NCBI GenBank assembly: GCA_963829955.1
Contig: CAWHKS010000003.1
Span: forward strand, 62,001-126,000
DNA from: DASTFY01 sp963829955
GTDB taxonomy: Bacteria; Actinomycetota; Acidimicrobiia; Acidimicrobiales; Ilumatobacteraceae
Direction of reading: 5' to 3'
DNA: 64,000 nt
A program made the translations under genes and the position numbers. Shown one piece after another: positions 59,381 to 64,000 of the stretch; position 1 is the stretch's first letter; the number at the start of each line of letters is the position of its first letter. The notes under the pieces were generated by a model. It searched no databases, was not told the origin of the DNA, and saw nothing but the letters and a program-made list of their open reading frames with translations.

Positions 59381-59386
59381 ATGTTA
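59381..59386 (-). promoter_or_regulatory. Candidate leaderless -10 box for ccr
   Basis: TAACAT on the minus strand is 6 nt before ATG 59374 in the 74-bp divergent gap with the EamA gene. Confidence 0.5.
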
Positions 59387-59436
59387 CCGAGCGGTAGGGA
59401 GGCTGTCCCAAAATCGCGTCCGGCGAGGAGAGCGGG

Positions 59437-59442
59437 CATGAT
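59437..59442 (+). promoter_or_regulatory. Candidate leaderless -10 box for the EamA gene
   Basis: CATGAT is 6 nt before ATG 59449, opposite the ccr promoter. Confidence 0.35.
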
Positions 59443-59448
59443 CGTCCG

Positions 59449-60276
59449 ATGGCCGTCGCCCTCGCGCTGCTCACCGCGCTCGCGTACGGCGTCGGCGACT
59501 TCTCCGGCGGCCTCGCCGCTCGCCGGGCATCCCCGCTGACGGTCACGGCCACCGCCCACCTCGTCGGGCTGACCGGTCTGGTCGTGGTGGCGGCGATCGT
59601 CGGCGCGGAGGCGGTTCGTCCGTCGGATCTCGGGCGGGGCGCGGTCGCGGGGATCTGCGGCTGCATCGGTGTGGTCCTGCTCTACAAGGGACTGGCCAGC
59701 GGCGTGATGGCCGTGGTGTCACCGGTGTCCGCGGTGATCGCTGCCGCCGTCCCGGTCATCTGGGGTCTGGTGGACGGCGAGCGTCCGGGCGTGCTGGCCA
59801 CCGCCGGCATCGCCGTCGCGTTGGTGGCCGTGTGGTTGGTGAGCCAGAACGGACCCATGGGACGGCCGGACCGGTCGTCGCTGCTGGTGGCGGTCGGATC
59901 CGGTCTGGGCTTCGGCGGCTTCTTCATCCTCATCTCGGGGATCGACGAGTCGTCGGGGCTCTGGCCGCTGGCGGTCGGCCGGCTCACGTCAGTGGCGCTC
60001 GCCGTGGGCCTCGCGCTGTTCCGGACCGTCCCGGTGTTCACGCCCCGGCACGTCTTGGGTCTCGCCATGGTTGCCGGCGTGCTCGACGTCACCGCCAACG
60101 TCTCCTTCCTCCTCGCCACGCAGGAGGGGCTGCTCTCGATCGTGGCCGTGATCGCCGCCCTGTACCCGGTGGCCACGGTGGTGCTGGCCATCGTCGTGAC
60201 CCATGAGCGCCTGTCGGCCACCCAAGGCGTCGGGCTGGTGCTGGCCGGCGGCGCGCTCGTCCTCATCGCCGTCTGA
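59449..60276 (+). CDS. EamA/DMT-superfamily transporter
   Basis: This 275-residue protein has ten hydrophobic helices in two repeats of five, as in EamA transporters. The starts of the repeats are ALLTALAYGVGDFSGGLAAR and LLVAVGSGLGFGGFFIL. The end of each repeat has the DMT pattern (PVIWGLVDGERP, YPVATVVLAIVVTHERL). It likely exports a small metabolite; substrates of the family vary. It is divergent from ccr and precedes a thiolase gene by 106 bp. Confidence 0.88.
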   Translation: MAVALALLTALAYGVGDFSGGLAARRASPLTVTATAHLVGLTGLVVVAAIVGAEAVRPSDLGRGAVAGICGCIGVVLLYKGLASGVMAVVSPVSAVIAAAVPVIWGLVDGERPGVLATAGIAVALVAVWLVSQNGPMGRPDRSSLLVAVGSGLGFGGFFILISGIDESSGLWPLAVGRLTSVALAVGLALFRTVPVFTPRHVLGLAMVAGVLDVTANVSFLLATQEGLLSIVAVIAALYPVATVVLAIVVTHERLSATQGVGLVLAGGALVLIAV

Positions 60277-60382
60277 CTCGGGGCGAACCAGGCGCGGGTC
60301 GCCGCCTGACGGGATGCGGGCCGTGGGAGTACCGTCCGTCTTCGGAACCACCCCACGCACGAGAAGCAGCGGAGGACCCGCC

Positions 60383-61565
60383 ATGCCTGGTTCGTACCTC
60401 GTCGCCGGAGCCCGTACCCCGATCGGCAAGCTCAGCGGAGGCCTGGCCTCGTTCAGCGCCGCCGAGCTCGGCGGCTTTGCCATCGCGGCCGCGCTCGAGC
60501 GCGCCGGTGTGAGCCCCGAGGACGTCGACCACGTCATCATGGGGCAGGTGCTCATGGCGGGTCAGGGCCAGGTGCCGGCGCGCCAGGCCGCGGTCAATGC
60601 CGGCATCCCGCTGCGGGTGCCGTCGGTCAACGTCAACAAGGTCTGCCTCTCCGGGCTGAACGCCGTCTACCTGGCCGACCAGATGATCGCCGCCGGCGAA
60701 GCCGACATCGTGGTGGCCGGGGGCATGGAGTCCATGACGAACGCGCCCTACCTCGCCCCTGGTGCACGGGGTGGGTTCCGGTACGGCAACACCGAGCTGG
60801 CGGACGCCATCGTCAAGGACGGGTTGTGGTGCGCGTTCGACGCCTGCCTCATGGGCGTGTCGACGGAGCGATACACCGCCGGCGGCATCAGCCGCGACGC
60901 GCAGGACGACCTCGCCGCCAAGTCCCACGAGCGGGCCGCAGCCGCCATCAAGGACGGCCGGTTCGAGGCCGAGACCGTTTCGGTGTCGGTCCCGCAACGC
61001 AAGGGCGACCCGCTCCTTTTCGAGACCGACGAGGGTGTGCGCCCGGGCACGACCGCCGAGTCCCTCGGCGGACTGCGGGCCGCCTTCGACAAGGAGGGCA
61101 CGATCACCGCCGGCAACGCCAGCCAGATCAGCGACGGCGGCTCGGCCATCGTCGTCATGTCGAAGGCGGAGGCGGAGCGCCGCGGCCTCGACGCCCCTCG
61201 GTGAGGTCGTGTCGTTCGGGATGGTCGCCGGTCCCGACGATGCCAGCCTGCTCCACCAGCCCAGCCGAGCGATCATGGCCGCGCTCGACCGGGCGGGGAA
61301 ATCCATCGGCGACGTGGACCTGTTCGAGATCAACGAGGCCTTCGCCGCGGTCGGGCTGGCGTCGATGGCCGAGCTCGGGATAGCCGACGATGTCGTCAAC
61401 GTGAACGGCGGGGCCATCGCGCTCGGTCATCCGATCGGCATGAGCGGCAACCGGCTGGCGCTGACCCTCCTCCACGAGCTCAAGCGGCGGGGTGGCGGCC
61501 TGGGGGCTGCCGCGCTCTGCGGCGGTGGCGGTCAGGGCGATGCCCTGCTCGTCCGCTCACTCTGA
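60383..61565 (+). CDS. Acetyl-CoA acetyltransferase (thiolase), with apparent frameshift
   Basis: This enzyme condenses two acetyl-CoA to acetoacetyl-CoA or works in reverse. The first frame gives residues 1-270, including the nucleophile Cys88 in VNKVCLSGLNAVYL and GGMESMTNAPY. The second gives the C-terminus with FEINEAFAAV, NGGAIALGHPIG (His) and ALCGGGGQGDA (second Cys). The frames join as LDALGEVVSFG when one C is removed from the CCCC run at 61194-61197. With repair the length is about 393 residues, normal for the family. An AGCGGAGGA site precedes ATG 60383. The Ccr gene nearby suggests acetoacetyl-CoA supply. Confidence 0.88.
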
Positions 61566-61685
61566 CCAGGGACGATGCACGTTGGCGGACCACGCTGGTC
61601 GCCCTGCTAACTGGAGGCTGACGGCGGTTCGACGCGCGGAGCGTGGCGAGAGCGGGAAATCTGGCGCGATCAGACCGTCCGGTGC

Positions 61686-61714
61686 TTGTCACCGGTTCGA
61701 CACCGTTGTAACGT
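61686..61714 (+). promoter_or_regulatory. Promoter of the sRNA-like unit
   Basis: TTGTCA (61686-61691) and TAACGT (61709-61714) are separated by exactly 17 bp. Transcription would start at about 61721. The preceding 120 bp after the thiolase stop show nothing I can name. Confidence 0.6.
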
Positions 61715-61720
61715 AAACGA

Positions 61721-61870
61721 AACAAGGCAACGGAACCTGCGAATGGCTCCGATGCTGGAAGGTCTGGGGTACCGGTCGTCAAGGTGGCCTGTCCGCCCGC
61801 TACCACCTCGAGGGGCGGTACCCCAGTGCATCTCAGGGCCGGTGCCTCCGGGCACCGGTCCTTTGTGTTG
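61721..61870 (+). ncRNA. Candidate unassigned small RNA of about 150 nt
   Basis: An independent plus-strand transcription unit lies between the thiolase gene and recR (which is on the minus strand). TGGGGTACCG (61765-61774) and CGGTACCCCA (61816-61825) form a perfect 10-bp outer stem. Inside it, AGGTGG (61782-61787) pairs with CCACCT (61803-61808). An intrinsic terminator hairpin closes the unit. No open frame with a ribosome-binding site is present. The sequence does not match tmRNA, RNase P, 6S or SRP as I know them, nor the C-rich loops of 6C RNA. Confidence 0.55.
61835..61870 (+). terminator. Intrinsic terminator of the sRNA-like unit
   Basis: A 12-bp stem (61835-61846 with 61851-61862, one G-T pair) with a TCCG tetraloop is followed by TTGTGTTGT. 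This is the best classical terminator in the window, with both a stable GC stem and a T-rich tail. Confidence 0.8.
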
Positions 61871-61904
61871 TCCGTCCGGCTGTTTCCGGAAGGACGTCCG
61901 GCGG

Positions 61905-62513
61905 TCAGGTCGTGACGTCGCGGCGGCCCTCGAGGGCGCGGCCGAGGGTGAGCTCGTCGGCGTACTCCAGGTCGCCGCCGACCGGGAGGCCGCTGGCCAG
62001 CCGGGTGACCCGCACGCCGAGCGGCTTCAGCAGCCGGGCGAGGTACAGCGCGGTCGCCTCGCCCTCGACGTTCGGGTTGGTGCAGAGGATGACCTCCTCG
62101 ACGCCCTCGGGTTCGAGGCGGGCCAGCAGCTCCCGCACCTTGAGCTGCTCGGGGCCGACGCCGTCGATGGGGCTGATGGCGCCGAGCAGCACGTGGTACC
62201 GACCGCGGAACTCGCCCGTGCGTTCGAGCGCCACGATGTCGCGCGCCTCCTCGACGACGCACACCTGACTGGTGTCGCGCTGGCCGTCCCGGCAGATGCC
62301 GCACTCGGCGTCTTCGGCCACGTTCCAGCAGCGCTCGCAGAACCGGACCCGCGCCTTGGCCTCGGTGATGGCCCGGGCCAGCCGGGCGGCGTCGTCGGCG
62401 GGGAGCTTGAGGAGGTGGAAGGCGATCCGCTGGGCGGACTTGGGTCCGATGCCCGGGAGCCGGCCGAGCTCGTCGATCAGCGCCTGGACGGGCGGGGCGT
62501 AGGTCGCGGGCAT
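61905..62513 (-). CDS. recR: Recombination mediator RecR
   Basis: This 202-residue protein works with RecF/RecO to load RecA at gaps. The helix-hairpin-helix is LIDELGRLPGIGPKSAQRIAFHLL in outline, the four-Cys zinc site is RFCERCWN and CGICRD, and the Toprim domain is VCVVEEARDIVALE to HVLLGAISP. The C-terminus VTRLASGLPVGGDLEYAD is canonical. It lies 8 bp after dnaX. The ybaB gene that commonly sits between dnaX and recR is missing. Confidence 0.96.
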   Translation of the reverse strand: MPATYAPPVQALIDELGRLPGIGPKSAQRIAFHLLKLPADDAARLARAITEAKARVRFCERCWNVAEDAECGICRDGQRDTSQVCVVEEARDIVALERTGEFRGRYHVLLGAISPIDGVGPEQLKVRELLARLEPEGVEEVILCTNPNVEGEATALYLARLLKPLGVRVTRLASGLPVGGDLEYADELTLGRALEGRRDVTT

Positions 62514-62521
62514 GCGGCGGC

Positions 62522-64000
62522 TCAGCCCTCCTCGACGAACTCAGCGCCGGGGAACGCCTGGGCCACTCGCTCCAGCGGCGCGAGGTCGTGCTCCGGTGCG
62601 GCGTTCACGAGCTCGGCCGGATCGATGGACTCGTCGGGGTCGGGTTCGGGATCGGGCTCACGGCGCGAGCGGGCAGGGGAGCCTCCGGCCGCGGTCCGGC
62701 CGGCGGGGCCAGGGTTGTCGCGCCCGGTGCCCGCGCCGCCCCCGATGGACGCGCCCTCCACCACGAAGGTCACGGTCACCGGCCGGCCGAAGTAGGTGGC
62801 GAGCGCTCCCTCCAGTTCGGCGCGGTGCTGCTCGCACCGGGCGCGATGGGGCTCGTTCGGGACGGCCAGGGCGACGCCCGCGTCGGTGTCCACCCAGCGG
62901 GCGGCGGCCAACACCGGCTTGGCCTGGCGCGAGAGCCGGGGCAGGAGGTCATCGGCCCAGGCCAGCGTGAGCTCGTCACGGCTGGGACCGGCCGCGCTCT
63001 CGGCCGTGGCCGACGCCGGGGGCTCCGGCGTGGGCGCCGGGCTGGTGGGCTCGGGTGCCGCCGCCGGCGCCGCAGCCTCGGGCGGTGGCGCAGCCGGCAT
63101 TTCGGGCTCCGGCGGCGACGCCGCGCTGGGGACCGCACTCCCGAGGCGGGCCCGGCGCGTACCCTCGCCCGCGTCGGCCGCGGACGTCGGCGCACCCGGC
63201 GCGCCAGGACCGGCGGGAGCGGTCGAAGTGGGTGCCGCCGCCAGCGCCCGCTCGAGCTTCTCGATGCGGGCGAGGAGGGCGGACGGCGACGAGTCGGCGT
63301 CGACGTTGGTCAGCTTGACCAGCGCCACGTCCAGGAGGACGCGGGGGTCGGGGGCATGGCGCAACTCCACCAGCACCTCGCCGAGGACCTCCATGGCCCG
63401 CACCGTCCCGGGCAGTCCCAGCCGCTCCGCCTGGTCGGCGACGACCGCGCGCCGCCGGTCCGGAAGCTGGACGAGGTCGGGCGCCACCAGGAGCAGGAAG
63501 CCGTCCCGAAGGTGGGCGATGAGCTCCTCGGCCAGGCTGCGGGCGTCCCGCCCCGAGTGGAGCGCGGCGGCGAGGGCGGCCACAGCCCGGCCGGGATCCG
63601 TCTCGACCAGCCCCTCGACCAGCTCGTCCAAGGGCACGAGCTCCGGCGCTACGCCGCCCGCGGCGACCACCTGGTCCAGGGCGGAGAGCGTGTCCCGGGC
63701 CGACCCCGCGCCCATGTGCAGCACGGCCTCGATGGCCTCGTCGCTGACGGCGAGGCCAGCGTCCGCGGCCACCCACCGGACATGGGCCTCCAACTCCTCC
63801 GCCGGCAGGAGGTGGAACTCGAGGTGCTGGGTGCGGCTGCGGATGGTCGGGCTGACCTTCTGCGGATCGGTCGTCGCGAGCACGAACACCACGTGGGGCG
63901 GCGGCTCCTCCAGGGTCTTGAGGAGCGCGGCCTCCGCAGCGCGAGACAGCATGTGCACCTCGTCGAGGATGTACACCTTGTGCCGCCCCGTCGTGGTGTA
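62522..64000 (-). CDS. dnaX: DNA polymerase III subunit gamma/tau, C-terminal part (runs off window end)
   Basis: This is the clamp-loader ATPase of the replicase. The visible part has Walker B VYILDEVHML, the sensor-1 region FVLATTDPQKV, and SRTQHLEFHLL. Domain III follows (GSARDTLSALDQV, VALVKLTNVDADSS). A long Pro/Ala/Glu-rich linker precedes the tau-type C-terminal domain (WVDTDAGVALAVPNEPHRARCEQ in outline). The Walker A and zinc-binding N-terminus lie beyond the window edge. No slippery-heptamer frameshift site is obvious, so only the long form may be made. Confidence 0.95.
   Translation of the reverse strand, partial: YTTTGRHKVYILDEVHMLSRAAEAALLKTLEEPPPHVVFVLATTDPQKVSPTIRSRTQHLEFHLLPAEELEAHVRWVAADAGLAVSDEAIEAVLHMGAGSARDTLSALDQVVAAGGVAPELVPLDELVEGLVETDPGRAVAALAAALHSGRDARSLAEELIAHLRDGFLLLVAPDLVQLPDRRRAVVADQAERLGLPGTVRAMEVLGEVLVELRHAPDPRVLLDVALVKLTNVDADSSPSALLARIEKLERALAAAPTSTAPAGPGAPGAPTSAADAGEGTRRARLGSAVPSAASPPEPEMPAAPPPEAAAPAAAPEPTSPAPTPEPPASATAESAAGPSRDELTLAWADDLLPRLSRQAKPVLAAARWVDTDAGVALAVPNEPHRARCEQHRAELEGALATYFGRPVTVTFVVEGASIGGGAGTGRDNPGPAGRTAAGGSPARSRREPDPEPDPDESIDPAELVNAAPEHDLAPLERVAQAFPGAEFVEEG

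Noticed and set aside
1..64000. CRISPR array, prophage, insertion sequence or integron
   Set aside because: No regularly spaced repeats, integrase, transposase or phage structural genes were seen on either strand.

Overview
The window is GC-rich DNA from an actinobacterium. Frequent GTG starts, densely overlapping genes, many apparently leaderless promoters, actinobacterial-type metabolic genes and a complete acyclic-carotenoid operon fit a high-GC lineage. Acidimicrobiia is my best guess, but no marker here settles it. I see no transposase, prophage module or CRISPR array, so this looks like ordinary chromosome.

Layout. 1-13 kb holds selB (cut by the window edge) and selA, fxsA and a NUDT19-like NUDIX gene. 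An Fe-S group follows (mrp, a SufR-like regulator, an A-type carrier), then a Tat lipoprotein, a miniature molybdenum hydroxylase, an M15 peptidase, ridA, tag and a group II PLP decarboxylase. 11.4-20 kb is a carotenoid locus: a tight minus-strand operon crtE-crtI-crtB-cruF-crtD-glycosyltransferase, flanked by crtZ-like and crtA-like oxygenase genes and a plsY-like acyltransferase gene. No lycopene cyclase is visible. 20-26.6 kb has a structured non-coding stretch, xseB/xseA, an MBL hydrolase, a MazEF-like module, rmuC and two cell-envelope hydrolases. 26.8-40 kb has a secreted subtilase, an ABC exporter, a TAP-like hydrolase, a TTC38-like protein, nhaA, a wrecked pepA joined to a transporter tail, a SLC13 transporter, dinB and a SigG-like sigma factor. 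40-51 kb has a flavodoxin, an arylamine N-acetyltransferase, a two-component system with an ABC exporter, a P450, a SulP transporter, an orphan NuoF-like protein and a TSUP permease. 51-55.2 kb is a small-gene accessory stretch: VapBC, a MerR/methyltransferase pair, zinc-ribbon proteins, and a MerR-type regulator coupled to a Cys-rich membrane protein. 55.2-64 kb has tRNA-Ser(CGA), tadA, tRNA-Ser(GGA) and SRP RNA, then an ethylmalonyl-CoA block (ccr, epimerase, thiolase), an unassigned sRNA-like unit, recR and dnaX (cut by the edge).

Two features run through the window. First, at least eight reading-frame breaks hit otherwise conserved genes (selA, the glycosyltransferase, xseA, the ABC exporter, nhaA twice, pepA, thiolase). 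Most lie in short G or C runs and are repaired by one base, so sequencing or assembly indels explain them better than true pseudogenes. Second, a box of the form (T/C)AnnnT lies 6-7 nt upstream of many start codons, which points to widespread leaderless transcription.

How the genes work together. CrtE, CrtB and CrtI should make a C40 polyene from isoprenoid precursors. CruF, CrtD-like and the glycosyltransferase would hydrate, desaturate and glycosylate its psi end, and the crtZ/crtA-like enzymes could oxidise it further. The mrp/SufR-like/A-type carrier set forms an Fe-S handling locus. Thiolase, Ccr and the epimerase link acetyl-CoA to C4/C5 acyl-CoAs.
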